This document shows, one piece after another, positions 1 to 8,083 of a stretch of DNA of 32,688 bases. Both the position numbers and the translations under genes were made by a program. The stretch lies in the NCBI GenBank assembly GCA_014729235.1, contig WJKH01000027.1, positions 1 through 32,688 of the forward strand. Direction: 5' to 3'. Numbering within the stretch: position 1 is the stretch's first letter; every line of letters begins with the position of its first letter. The notes below the pieces were generated by a model. It was not told where the DNA came from, searched no databases, and saw nothing but the letters and a program-made list of their open reading frames with translations. The stretch comes from Candidatus Dojkabacteria bacterium. GTDB taxonomy: Bacteria > Patescibacteriota > Dojkabacteria > SC72 > WJKH01.

Positions 1-38
1 CCTGTGTAATCTCTTTATAGGGAGATTTTACATTTCTT

Positions 39-200
39 CTAAAGTTCCATCGCGGTATCTGGAAACACTAGACACGTTGGAACGTGATAATAAAGGGAGG
101 ATTTTGCTTGGAAGAGTTTCGATATTTCCCTTTGAAATTCTTCATTCAATTGGATTTCAGAGCTGTTTGCTTTGCAGCCGGAAGATTTGTTCACAGCCAT
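39..200 (-). CDS. possible small ORF downstream of greA
   Basis: A 53-codon reading frame starts with ATG 8 nt after the greA stop and ends with TAG. The product is hydrophilic with no domain I recognise. A second frame over the same bases ends with a plausible C-terminal tail (SRYRDGTLEEM), so this stretch may be a decayed or frameshifted gene end instead of a real small protein. The tight spacing would allow co-transcription with greA. I see no other gene in bases 1-208. Confidence 0.2.
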   Translation of the reverse strand: MAVNKSSGCKANSSEIQLNEEFQREISKLFQAKSSLYYHVPTCLVFPDTAMEL

Positions 201-208
201 CTGCTAAC

Positions 209-676
209 TTAACGAATTGCAATTATCTTCAACGTTAGCATAGTCTCGTTTACTGATGCTTCAATTGAGTCGCCGGGGGCTTTGCCAATAATAGCCTTAC
301 CTATCGGACTCTCTGAGGAAATCTTATTTTCCAGGGGATTGGCTTCAACGGGATGAACAATTGTGTATTCGGATTCTTTGCTGTCGCCAATTTTAAGAAC
401 GACACAAGCGCCTATCCCGACTTTTTGGCCCGATAGTTCGGAGTTTTTGACAGTTTCGCTATTTTTTAATAGAGCCTTTATCTCAATAATCTGCTCTGAA
501 GCGTCTTCAAGCAGGTCTTTTGCTAGATAAAAGGCATCACATTCGCGCTCATCGCCTTCTTTTACAGCGGCAATATAAGATTTCATGTAGCGTGCCTCCT
601 TTTTCTTGAGGTCATTCAGCCTTTTTTCCAGACGTTTCTTCTCTTTTTGAGTGATTTTTACTTTTTCTTGTTTCAC
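209..676 (-). CDS. greA: transcription elongation factor GreA/GreB family
   Basis: Gre factors enter the secondary channel of RNA polymerase and stimulate cleavage of backtracked RNA. The 155-aa length is normal. The N-terminal half (about 1-75) is a charged helical hairpin. Its tip, GDERECDAFY (41-50), keeps the two acidic residues (D42, E45) that correspond to D41/E44 of E. coli GreA, although the usual GD.(K/S)EN.EY wording has drifted. The C-terminal FKBP-like domain carries the family signature ESPIGKAIIGKAPGD (about 122-136). The start is GTG at 674-676, preceded by GGTG. An extended -10 box lies 30 nt upstream. It is transcribed divergently from the nrnA-like gene. GreA versus GreB cannot be separated by eye; most CPR copies are annotated greA. 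Confidence 0.88.
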   Translation of the reverse strand: MKQEKVKITQKEKKRLEKRLNDLKKKEARYMKSYIAAVKEGDERECDAFYLAKDLLEDASEQIIEIKALLKNSETVKNSELSGQKVGIGACVVLKIGDSKESEYTIVHPVEANPLENKISSESPIGKAIIGKAPGDSIEASVNETMLTLKIIAIR

Positions 677-696
677 AGCACCTTTTTTACTATAAT
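668..696 (+). promoter_or_regulatory. sigma-70 promoter of nrnA-like gene
   Basis: TTGTTT (668-673), a 17-nt spacer and TATAAT (691-696) form a good sigma-70 promoter. The predicted start of transcription is near 703, giving a leader of about 36 nt with no clear Shine-Dalgarno. The -35 box is the complement of codons 2-3 of greA (AAA CAA). Confidence 0.7.
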
Positions 697-705
697 TAGA
701 TCCGT

Positions 706-714
706 ATTATACCA
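706..714 (-). promoter_or_regulatory. extended -10 promoter of greA
   Basis: Read on the minus strand this is TGGTATAAT, a perfect TGn plus TATAAT extended -10. No good -35 is seen at 17 nt (ACAAAC). Predicted start of transcription is near 699, with a 23-nt leader before the GTG. Confidence 0.6.
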
Positions 715-738
715 CGCTAAATTGTTAAGTTTGTAACA

Positions 739-1785
739 ATGCTTCCGACTGGTTATAAGATTCTTCCGGATTTAGTAAATAGCATCGAGAAGGCTGAAGT
801 AGTCTTAATTGTCTCCCATAAACGACCGGATTATGATGCCGTTTGTTCCTCTCTCGCGCTTTATAGATTATTAACTAATGCTTATCCGGACAAAAAGATA
901 GTAGTTGGAAATGAAGATAGCCCTTCGCCCAGGATGAAGCATTTAGAGGACTATAACAAGATTCATGTTGACGATTTGTCCAGTCTTATAAGGACTTATT
1001 CCCCTCAACTTATAATTTGTCTTGATGGTTCACTTCATTCGAGATTTACCTGGGACGAAAAGACGGCTCGCGATCTAATTATTGAAGAGAAAATTTCTAC
1101 AGCAGTCATTGATCATCATACTTCTGATGATATTACTCCTGATGCCTTTGATATCTACGTGAACAATAAGGCGGCGGCTACTTCTGAAGAGCTGTACAAA
1201 GTTTTTATTCAGGGACTGGGTTGGAAGCTGGATTCTCAAATTGCCGAGTATCTTCAACTAGGGATTCTGTCGGATACAAACAGATTTCTTTACAAGATCG
1301 GAAATTTTATTGAAACTGCTAAAATTGTTAATGAGCTCATGCTGAAAGGTGCCGAAATCCAGAGGCTTAGCGGAAAAGTTGATGAGCTAAGTGACTTGGA
1401 CTTACAGGTGTTTCAGGAGATGTTTAAGAATCTTCAAATAACCGACAGTCTTAATTATAGTTTTGTAAGTGACAAATTTAGTAATGAGTTACAGGCAGCA
1501 AATACGGATTACACTGAATACAAGCTTGCAAGAAGGCGTTTTGTGGATGATTTTGTAACAGGTGGGAAAAATGGTTGGGGATTCATCGTCGCCAGGGATT
1601 GGAAGAGTGACGGTTTGTATAATGGTTCTTTCCGTTCCAATGAGGGGATTGCTGAATGTGATAAGTTGGCAAATCTTTTTGATGGCGGTGGTCATAAGCT
1701 TGCTGCGGGTTTTGATTTGGAAGCCGGTTCAGTTGATGAAGCGATACAACTGATTCTCCAACGGATCGATAAGTACACTTTATAG
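739..1785 (+). CDS. nrnA: DHH/DHHA1 phosphoesterase, NrnA-like (nanoRNase / pAp phosphatase)
   Basis: NrnA-type enzymes degrade 2-5 nt RNA fragments and dephosphorylate 3'-phosphoadenosine 5'-phosphate using two metal ions. The 348-aa protein has the DHH metal motifs in order: SHKRPDYDA (26-34, with H27, D31, D33), CLDGS (D96), the signature IDHH (124-127) and D179 in GILSDT. The C-terminal DHHA1 domain ends with the substrate-binding GGGHKLAAGF near 315-325. Length and domain order fit NrnA better than RecJ (longer) or a CBS-containing pyrophosphatase. The start is the first ATG; there is no clear ribosome-binding site. The TAG stop lies inside the first copy of the 18-bp repeat preceding valS. 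Exact substrate is inferred from family. Confidence 0.82.
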   Translation: MLPTGYKILPDLVNSIEKAEVVLIVSHKRPDYDAVCSSLALYRLLTNAYPDKKIVVGNEDSPSPRMKHLEDYNKIHVDDLSSLIRTYSPQLIICLDGSLHSRFTWDEKTARDLIIEEKISTAVIDHHTSDDITPDAFDIYVNNKAAATSEELYKVFIQGLGWKLDSQIAEYLQLGILSDTNRFLYKIGNFIETAKIVNELMLKGAEIQRLSGKVDELSDLDLQVFQEMFKNLQITDSLNYSFVSDKFSNELQAANTDYTEYKLARRRFVDDFVTGGKNGWGFIVARDWKSDGLYNGSFRSNEGIAECDKLANLFDGGGHKLAAGFDLEAGSVDEAIQLILQRIDKYTL

Positions 1786-1798
1786 GTTAGCGGGGGTG
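1781..1798 (+). repeat. 18-bp direct repeat, copy 1
   Basis: TATAGGTTAGCGGGGGTG, identical to the copy at 1912-1929. It overlaps the nrnA stop codon. Its final GTG opens a 41-codon frame that ends at the TAG inside copy 2. Confidence 0.9.
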
Positions 1799-1815
1799 AA
1801 TTATTCTAGAAAATG

Positions 1816-1824
1816 TGCTATAAT
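1816..1824 (+). promoter_or_regulatory. extended -10 promoter of valS
   Basis: TGCTATAAT is a perfect extended -10; no -35 is recognisable. Predicted start of transcription is near 1831, giving a leader of about 95 nt that ends in repeat copy 2. The promoter sits between the two 18-bp repeats. Confidence 0.6.
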
Positions 1825-1911
1825 ACAACGATCTTTGTTAAAGGTTAATTATGATTGTATGGGTGTGGATTTGTACTCTAAGAGATTGCTACAGATTTTA
1901 ATTAAATTATC

Positions 1912-1929
1912 TATAGGTTAGCGGGGGTG
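1912..1929 (+). repeat. 18-bp direct repeat, copy 2, ending on the valS GTG start
   Basis: TATAGGTTAGCGGGGGTG, identical over 18 bases to copy 1 and spaced 131 bp from it. The last three bases are the valS start codon. GGGGGTG resembles the extended Shine-Dalgarno GGAGGTG with one A-to-G change (G-U pairing possible), but the start codon lies inside it, so a normal Shine-Dalgarno role is unlikely. Confidence 0.85.
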
Positions 1930-4419
1930 GAGGAGGAAACTAAAACATCACAAATCCCAAAAAATTTTGACTCGCAGACTCAGGAAGCGAGGATTTATAA
2001 AATATGGGAAGATTCCGGGGTATTTTCACCGGAAGGCTCTGAAGCAGAGATTATAAAACAGGGCATCGAGCCTGGAAAGCCCTTTGTTATGACATTGCCG
2101 CCTCCAAATGCAAATGGAGATTTACATGTTGGACATACTTGCGGCTATTCTTTTCAGGATGCAATGGGACGATACTATCGTATGCATGGACGGCCAACAC
2201 TCTTACTACCGGGAAAAGATCATGCAAGCATTCAGACTGAGGCTGTTTATATTCGACATTTGGAAGAAAAGGGGATTGATAAATGGGAGTTGGGACGGGA
2301 AAAGTTCTACAAAATGTGTTATGACTTTTGCATTGAGAGAGCAAACGATGCCCGTTCGCAGGAGAAAAAAATCGGACTTTCAGCTGATTGGAACCGTGAG
2401 CTTTTTACTCTGGATGAAAGATTAAATACTGTCATATACGACACGTTTTTCAAGATGTACGATGATGGACTGATTTATCGTGGAAAATACATAATCAATC
2501 AGTGTCCACACTGCCGGACGGCACTGGCAGATATTGATACTGTGCATGAAAAGAGCAGAGGAATATTGGCGGAAATAATTTATCCATTTGTTGATGAAGC
2601 GGATCAGAAAGTTGCGGAAAGAGATTTTGCGGCAAATCCGATTAATATTAAAGACGATCATGGAAAAGTTATTGATACGAAGATTCTTAGCTTGAAAGGA
2701 ATTACTGTAGCTACAACTCGACCCGAGACTATGCTTGGTGATACAGCCATTGCCGTGCATCCGGACGATCCTAAATACAAAAATTTAATTGGCAAGAAAG
2801 TCAGGATTCCAATTGTGGATCGAGAGATCCCAATTATTGCTGATCAGGAAGTTGATATGCAATTTGGGACAGCTGCTGTAAAAGTAACACCAGCGCATTC
2901 TCCGGTTGACTTTGAAATCGGGAAACGACATGATCTTCCAGTTATTAATGTGATCGATGAATTGGGAAGAATAACTGCTCCAGCTCCGGATAAGTATATC
3001 GGGATGGATACTGTTGAGTGCTCAAAAGCTTTGGTAAAAGATCTCGAGGAATTGAGTTTGCTCGTAGATATTAAGAATTACAAGCATGAGATTGTTCAGT
3101 GCGAGCGCTGTGATACTCCAATTCAGCATATTGTTTCATATCAATGGTTTGTTGATGTAGAGCCTTTAGCTAAAAAAGCACTTGCAGTTTTGAAAAATGG
3201 TGGGACAAAAATAATCCCTGATGGTCAGCAGAGTGCACTTATACATTTTTTTGAAAATATTGAGCCGTGGTGTATTTCCCGGCAATTATGGTGGGGACAG
3301 GATATTCCCGTTTGGTATAGCGGAGGGAAAGAACTTCATGACTGGCTGCTTGAAGAGGTTGAAAAGTCAGGATTGGGCAAAGGTGTCTCTGAGCTGTCAG
3401 AAAAGGAACGAAGTGATCTCATTGCGAAATTTGAAGATGAAATGGGTAAAAAGGTTACAGGGACGGGTAATATATTTGTACAGAAGGATAAGCCTGAAAA
3501 TGATCCGGACTGGGATGGTGGTCCATCAGAACTATTGTTTGAAAAAGAATCCGATATCCTGGATACATGGTTTAGTTCCGGACAGTGGCCATTTTCAACT
3601 CTAGGTGGGCCGGGTGGTGATGATTACTCGAAATACTATCCAACGGATGTGTTGGAGACTGCCAGGGATATTCTTTTTTGGTGGGTAGCTAGAATGATGA
3701 TGCTGGGGATTTACCGGACAGGTAAAACTCCTTTTCATACAGTATATCTTCATGGGATGATTTTGGCTGAAGATGGGAAGAAGATGTCAAAATCCCGTGG
3801 GAACGGAGTCTCTCCTATGGAGGTCATTAGAACTTATGGGGCAGATGCTTTGAGACTTTGGTATTATTCCGATACTTTGCCTGGGGCGAATTCTCCACTG
3901 AGAACGGAAAAGATCAAGGGAAATCGAAATTTTGTTAATAAAATTTGGAATGCTTTTCGCTTTGTGATAATGAATGTTCAGGATAGCGAATTAGAGCAGC
4001 TTCGAGAAAAGCTGGAAGAAATCAGCACTGAAATGAATGCAATGAGTGACGGTATCGATGCAGAGAAGGGAGAGGAGTATCAGAAAGAGCATATGTATTC
4101 TATGATTACAAAGACAAATATTCAGCAGATTGACGGATACGTTGAAGAATATCGGTTTAACCTGGCTGCTGAGGAGATTCGTGAATTTTTCTGGCATACA
4201 ATTTGCGACAAGTGGATAGAGGAGGTCAAGAATAAGATTCAAGACTTAAAACCGGGAGATAGTACCCGTATTCGTGTCCTTGCAAGCTTAATTCACCCAA
4301 TGATGCAGTATCTAAAAGCCATGCATCCATTTATTCCGTTTATTACAGAGGCTGTCTGGCAGGAATTGGTGAAGCTGGGTCTAGCCGATGGAGATCTGAT
4401 TATTCAAGTGTCAAATTGA
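1927..4419 (+). CDS. valS: valyl-tRNA synthetase
   Basis: A class I aminoacyl-tRNA synthetase charging tRNA-Val in the cytoplasm. The 830-aa protein shows the HIGH motif as HVGH (67-70) and the substrate-pocket segment GKDHASIQTE. The editing (CP1) domain carries ATTRPETMLGD near 260-270. Cys pairs CPHC and CERC lie in the insertion. KMSKS is at 619-623, followed by an anticodon-binding helical domain to about 820. The GTG start is chosen because the N-terminus then begins just before the usual '(I/L)PKNFDSQTQEARIYKIW' start of the family and no ATG is in frame nearby. The protein stops soon after the anticodon-binding domain, so the C-terminal coiled-coil arm of longer bacterial ValRS (often 860-950 aa) is not visible. 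Transcription is probably from the extended -10 at 1816. Confidence 0.95.
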   Translation: MEEETKTSQIPKNFDSQTQEARIYKIWEDSGVFSPEGSEAEIIKQGIEPGKPFVMTLPPPNANGDLHVGHTCGYSFQDAMGRYYRMHGRPTLLLPGKDHASIQTEAVYIRHLEEKGIDKWELGREKFYKMCYDFCIERANDARSQEKKIGLSADWNRELFTLDERLNTVIYDTFFKMYDDGLIYRGKYIINQCPHCRTALADIDTVHEKSRGILAEIIYPFVDEADQKVAERDFAANPINIKDDHGKVIDTKILSLKGITVATTRPETMLGDTAIAVHPDDPKYKNLIGKKVRIPIVDREIPIIADQEVDMQFGTAAVKVTPAHSPVDFEIGKRHDLPVINVIDELGRITAPAPDKYIGMDTVECSKALVKDLEELSLLVDIKNYKHEIVQCERCDTPIQHIVSYQWFVDVEPLAKKALAVLKNGGTKIIPDGQQSALIHFFENIEPWCISRQLWWGQDIPVWYSGGKELHDWLLEEVEKSGLGKGVSELSEKERSDLIAKFEDEMGKKVTGTGNIFVQKDKPENDPDWDGGPSELLFEKESDILDTWFSSGQWPFSTLGGPGGDDYSKYYPTDVLETARDILFWWVARMMMLGIYRTGKTPFHTVYLHGMILAEDGKKMSKSRGNGVSPMEVIRTYGADALRLWYYSDTLPGANSPLRTEKIKGNRNFVNKIWNAFRFVIMNVQDSELEQLREKLEEISTEMNAMSDGIDAEKGEEYQKEHMYSMITKTNIQQIDGYVEEYRFNLAAEEIREFFWHTICDKWIEEVKNKIQDLKPGDSTRIRVLASLIHPMMQYLKAMHPFIPFITEAVWQELVKLGLADGDLIIQVSN

Positions 4420-4585
4420 GCTTCCGGGCCAAAACCCTGTGAAGTTGATTGCAGAAGCCTAACTTTCATGCCATACATATTGATAAATATTGGAGCTATG
4501 AGGTGTAATTGAAATTGTCAGAAAGTCTTGGATTTTAGGTCAAAGAAGGATTAAGGTTCTGATTTAATAGGACGATAAATATAAA

Positions 4586-5803
4586 ATGGAGAAGCAAAAA
4601 ACAAAACAACGGGTAATAAATTTCAAATATCCTCTAGAGGTATATGTTTTTTGGATTATATCGTTTGTGACAGGGTTCGAGCTGGTAGGTGGGGTGTTGG
4701 TACTATTTTTGAGGGAGTGGGGCGGTTTGAGTCAACTCCAGACGCAGACGCTTCAGAGCTGGTTTATGTTTATGATTTTCTTGATGGAAATCCCTACAGG
4801 ATTAATTGGTGATATCAAAGGGCGTAAGTTTTCAGTAGTGTGTAGTTATATTTTTCTGATAATTGGGCCTGTAATTTACGGACTATTTCCAAATTTTAAA
4901 CTCTTTCTTTTAAGCGAGGCTATCTTTGCCATCGGGGCGGCTTTTAGCTCAGGAGCGATGGAAGCCTTAATGTATGATACTGTCAAGGAGAAGGGGTTAC
5001 TTGATGAGTATAATAAAATCAACACAGTTAACAGGAGCGTTCAGTCAATTGGACGGTTGATTGCAGCTCCTCTTGGAGGTTTAGCTGTTGCATTATTGCC
5101 TGTAAACATTATTTTTCAATTGTGGGCAGTAAATTCGGTCATTTGCTTGATAATACTGTTAATCTTTATTAAGGAACCTGAAGTTATTTCCCGGAGAGAG
5201 CTGGTTCCCGATTACAAGGAAGTATTTAAGAAGAGTCTAGCAACTTTGAGAGACAACAAAAAGCTGCAAAAACTTGTTGCTTATATGATATCTGTTAGTG
5301 TAGGCGGGTATTTTGTTTTGTGGCTCTACCAGACTCTGATGCTTGAGGCGGGTGTTCCGGACACTCAGTACGGGTTTTATCGGATTTTATTTATGGTAGG
5401 CCAGATGCTGATAGGATTCGTCTTATCTGATTTGCTTGAAAAGCACAAACATAGGCGGTTGATTTTGATAATATGCGGCCTGCTCTTTGGTCTGGTGTAT
5501 ATTTTAGCTGGCTGGATTAGTGAAATTTGGACTATAGTTGTCTTCATCGTAATTGGTGGATATGGAAAGGAGCACAGAGGCGTTTTCTCTAAGTATTTAA
5601 ATGCTTATATTGAAAGCGATGAGAGGTCTACAACACTATCATTTATTTCGATGTTTAAGAGAATAATCCTGGCTGTTTTAAATCCTTTTGTTGGTTGGGC
5701 CGCTGACCGGAGTCTGTCACTTACGCTTGTCGCAATAGGTATTTTTATAATTATATCTTCCTTTGTGCTGATGCCAAATGAGATAGCTAATCCTGATTCG
5801 TGA
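4586..5803 (+). CDS. major facilitator superfamily transporter
   Basis: A 405-aa integral membrane protein with about 12 hydrophobic segments and a long cytoplasmic loop near the middle (about 200-228). The MFS motif A between TM2 and TM3 is clear: GLIGDIKGRKFS near 73-84. It resembles the drug:H+ antiporter-like branch, but nothing in the sequence fixes the substrate or direction. A weak extended -10 (TGATTTAAT, 4560-4568) lies upstream of the ATG. The 166-bp gap after valS holds no ORF or structured RNA I can identify. It is convergent with metG. Confidence 0.85.
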   Translation: MEKQKTKQRVINFKYPLEVYVFWIISFVTGFELVGGVLVLFLREWGGLSQLQTQTLQSWFMFMIFLMEIPTGLIGDIKGRKFSVVCSYIFLIIGPVIYGLFPNFKLFLLSEAIFAIGAAFSSGAMEALMYDTVKEKGLLDEYNKINTVNRSVQSIGRLIAAPLGGLAVALLPVNIIFQLWAVNSVICLIILLIFIKEPEVISRRELVPDYKEVFKKSLATLRDNKKLQKLVAYMISVSVGGYFVLWLYQTLMLEAGVPDTQYGFYRILFMVGQMLIGFVLSDLLEKHKHRRLILIICGLLFGLVYILAGWISEIWTIVVFIVIGGYGKEHRGVFSKYLNAYIESDERSTTLSFISMFKRIILAVLNPFVGWAADRSLSLTLVAIGIFIIISSFVLMPNEIANPDS

Positions 5804-5906
5804 TAGGCCTGGTTCAAAATATTTTCTGACTCTGAATCAGTGGGTGTTGAGCTCCAGCGAAGGCATTGACTGCTTATTTGTCTAAAATGGCAGGTTGACG
5901 CGGGAT

Positions 5907-7367
5907 TTATAGGTCGGGCTTTTTGAATAAGATCCCTTTTTCCTGAGAGTTCAGAAGGTTGAGTGCTTTTTCTGCAGATTCTGGAATTACCGGAAGATAG
6001 CACTTTGCAGCTGCGCGAAGTAGATAGCCTAGATTTTGCAGAATCTCAGAAGCTTTATCGATACTGACTGATTTATCCCATGGAGCTTCGTCTGTAATAT
6101 ATTGGTTGCCATAAGCTGTTAACTCTGCGATTTTTTCATAGGCTTGATTGAGCTCATAGATGTTCATTAAATTCTCATAATCTTCGATGAATTTATCAAC
6201 TTTTTCGATGAAATCACTAGCAGTTGCGGAGTCAGAATTTATATCAATTTCTTTTGAATTTGCCAGGTGAATGACACGATTTAGCAAATTCCCGAACTTA
6301 TCAGCTAAATGATCATTATAGATAGCCTGTAGGCGGGCTTCTGAAAGTCCAAAGTCGTCAAAAGTTGGTACGCCTGCGGCAAAGTAGTATCGTACGGCTT
6401 CAACACCATATTTGTCGGCGAGGTCTTGAGGGTCAACGACGTTTCCAATTGTTTTGCTCATCTTCTTACCATCTTCAGCGAGAACCATTCCATGAACAAG
6501 AAGCTTCTTTGTAAAGGGGAGACCTATTGCTGCGAGCATACCTTGCCAGATAGCTCCCTGAAAACGGAGATTGTCCGGCCCGCAAAGCTGAATCCCCGGC
6601 CAGTGGTTTTGGAATTTATCCTGATCTGTACCGTAACCTACTGCAAAAATATAATTTGTCAATGCATCAAACCACACGTAAACGACTTGGGAAGGATCAT
6701 CAGGCACTTCAATTCCCCAGGGGAGGTTTTCTTTCAGTCTTGATATGCTGATGTCCTGCAATCCATCTTTTACGAAGTTGATCAGGGACTTGTGTTTGTT
6801 TTGAGGTTTTACAAATTCCGGGTTGATTTTCTCTAGATATTTAAGAATATCATCTGTAAAGGCTGATAGTTTAAAGAAATAGTTTTCTTCTTCGAAATCT
6901 ACGGGTTTTTTGTTGTGATCCGGGCATTTGCCATCGACTAGATCTTTTTCTGTTTTGAAGCTTTCACATCCTACGCAATACAATCCTTTGTACTTTTTTT
7001 TGTAAATGTAGCCATTTGCATCAACTTCCTTCCAAAATTTTTTAACTAGCTTGTGGTGTTCGGACGAAGTAGTGCGGTAAAAGTTTGAATAATCAATGCA
7101 AAATAGATCGCAGAATTCTTTCCATTTCTCAGCGTATTCATCAACGTATTTGGTTACGGGGGTGTTTGCTGATTGAGCTTTTTGAAGAATTTTCAGGCCA
7201 TGTTCATCCATTCCCAGGTTAAAGAATACGTTGTCTTGTCCGAGTTTCTGTTTAAAGTACCGGCTGATGACATCGGCTTGTATAAATTCAAGTGCATGTC
7301 CGACATGTGGGCGGGCATTAACGTATGGAAGAGTTGTTGTGATGTAAAATTTCTCTGTTTTCTTCAT
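5907..7367 (-). CDS. metG: methionyl-tRNA synthetase
   Basis: A class I synthetase that charges both initiator and elongator tRNA-Met. The N-terminal catalytic domain has TTLPYVNARPHVGHALEF, with HVGH as the HIGH motif. A zinc knuckle of the CxxC...CxxH type follows (CVGC...CPDH, about 130-155). The KMSKS loop reads KMSKT. The C-terminal half is the helical anticodon-binding domain; there is no Trbp111/EMAP tRNA-binding extension, so this is a minimal form of 486 aa. I place the start at the ATG whose first base is 7367. A longer frame opening with TTG at 7403 would use the -35 box as its start codon. The promoter predicts transcription from 7368, making the mRNA essentially leaderless. Confidence 0.93.
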   Translation of the reverse strand: MKKTEKFYITTTLPYVNARPHVGHALEFIQADVISRYFKQKLGQDNVFFNLGMDEHGLKILQKAQSANTPVTKYVDEYAEKWKEFCDLFCIDYSNFYRTTSSEHHKLVKKFWKEVDANGYIYKKKYKGLYCVGCESFKTEKDLVDGKCPDHNKKPVDFEEENYFFKLSAFTDDILKYLEKINPEFVKPQNKHKSLINFVKDGLQDISISRLKENLPWGIEVPDDPSQVVYVWFDALTNYIFAVGYGTDQDKFQNHWPGIQLCGPDNLRFQGAIWQGMLAAIGLPFTKKLLVHGMVLAEDGKKMSKTIGNVVDPQDLADKYGVEAVRYYFAAGVPTFDDFGLSEARLQAIYNDHLADKFGNLLNRVIHLANSKEIDINSDSATASDFIEKVDKFIEDYENLMNIYELNQAYEKIAELTAYGNQYITDEAPWDKSVSIDKASEILQNLGYLLRAAAKCYLPVIPESAEKALNLLNSQEKGILFKKPDL

Positions 7368-7374
7368 ATTGCTT

Positions 7375-7403
7375 ATTATAGCAGTCTTAGTGCTGTGTGA
7401 CAA
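7375..7403 (-). promoter_or_regulatory. metG promoter, nearly leaderless
   Basis: On the minus strand: TTGTCA (7403-7398), 17-nt spacer, TATAAT (7380-7375) with TGC immediately before the -10. Seven nucleotides separate the -10 box from the ATG, so transcription is expected to begin one base before the start codon. Confidence 0.75.
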
Positions 7404-7504
7404 TTTGCGCCTGAAGTCTTCTGTAATTGAACCGCAAGATTTCTGATTTTAGCTTGGTTAGGTAATTAACGTTTCTCGGGGTATGGTTTTCCAGGAATTA
7501 TGAT

Positions 7505-8083
7505 ATGCTTTTACTTAGTATGTTGTACAAAAGTCCTCCAAAAATTATCAACGCCATTTTAATAATCTTTGTGTTCTTTTGTTATAGAACGTTCATTTCT
7601 AACGTCTCAGCTAGTGAAATATGGAAACTTAAGAACGAAGCTGAAATGATCAATACTTCTAGTCGCCTTTATTTTGACAGCTACGAGAGCGAAGTTAGAA
7701 TTAATCGAGATGGAAGTCTGGAGGGCTATGCCTGGTCTGATGATCTGGGGTGGATTGATTTTGGTTGGAAAGAGGGGGTGAGGGTTAATTGGCACGAAGC
7801 TGAGCTAGAGGGGCAGGCTAAGGTTTTAAATACAAACGAGTATGTTTATTTTGATGAAAATGATGCTAAGGTGCAGGTAGACTTTGAAGATGGTGAGATG
7901 ACGGGCTATGCTTGGTCTCAGGATATAGGTTGGATTGGGTTTAACGGAGTAGAAATTGATGGAGATCTTGATAATTTAGCCAGAACTGGGAACGGGATAT
8001 CTCAGATACTTATTCTCCTAACACTTTTGGGTTTGGCGTATAAAATGTGCGCAGATAAATTATTAAAGAAAGAAGCATTATGA
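7505..8083 (+). CDS. secreted GYAWS-repeat protein with LARTG sorting-like C-terminus
   Basis: A 192-aa exported protein. Residues about 14-34 are hydrophobic followed by VSASE, consistent with a signal peptide. Two imperfect repeats of about 55 aa each end in GYAWSDDLGWIDF (74-86) and GYAWSQDIGWIGF (134-146). I know this repeat from CPR surface proteins, but its function is not established. The C-terminus has the tripartite form of a sortase substrate: LARTG (158-162), a hydrophobic segment (about 165-179), and a basic tail with Lys180 and KLLKK. LAxTG is the motif recognised by class E sortases. The stop overlaps the next start (ATGA), so the two genes are probably translationally coupled. 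No sortase gene is in the window. Confidence 0.7.
   Translation: MLLLSMLYKSPPKIINAILIIFVFFCYRTFISNVSASEIWKLKNEAEMINTSSRLYFDSYESEVRINRDGSLEGYAWSDDLGWIDFGWKEGVRVNWHEAELEGQAKVLNTNEYVYFDENDAKVQVDFEDGEMTGYAWSQDIGWIGFNGVEIDGDLDNLARTGNGISQILILLTLLGLAYKMCADKLLKKEAL

Noticed and set aside
8-27. Hairpin AATCTC-TTTATAGG-GAGATT as a terminator for greA
   Set aside because: Only 6 A/T-rich base pairs and no T-run on the minus strand; it could equally belong to a plus-strand gene outside the window.
1796-1921. 41-codon ORF between the two 18-bp repeats as a leader-peptide gene for valS
   Set aside because: No run of valine codons, no attenuator hairpin, and the valS promoter lies inside it, so most valS transcripts would not contain its start. 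Described only as part of the repeat finding.
4420-4585. TGA read-through or recoding at the end of valS
   Set aside because: TGA is an ordinary stop elsewhere in the window, the residues after it are not ValRS-like, and neither shifted frame restores a coiled-coil arm.
5793-5840. CTGATTC...GAATCAG as a shared terminator between the MFS gene and metG
   Set aside because: Seven-bp stem with a 34-nt loop, overlapping the MFS stop region and not followed by a T-run on either strand.
7367-7403. Extended metG N-terminus from TTG 7403
   Set aside because: The TTG is part of the -35 box and the extension spans the -10; transcription should start at about 7368.
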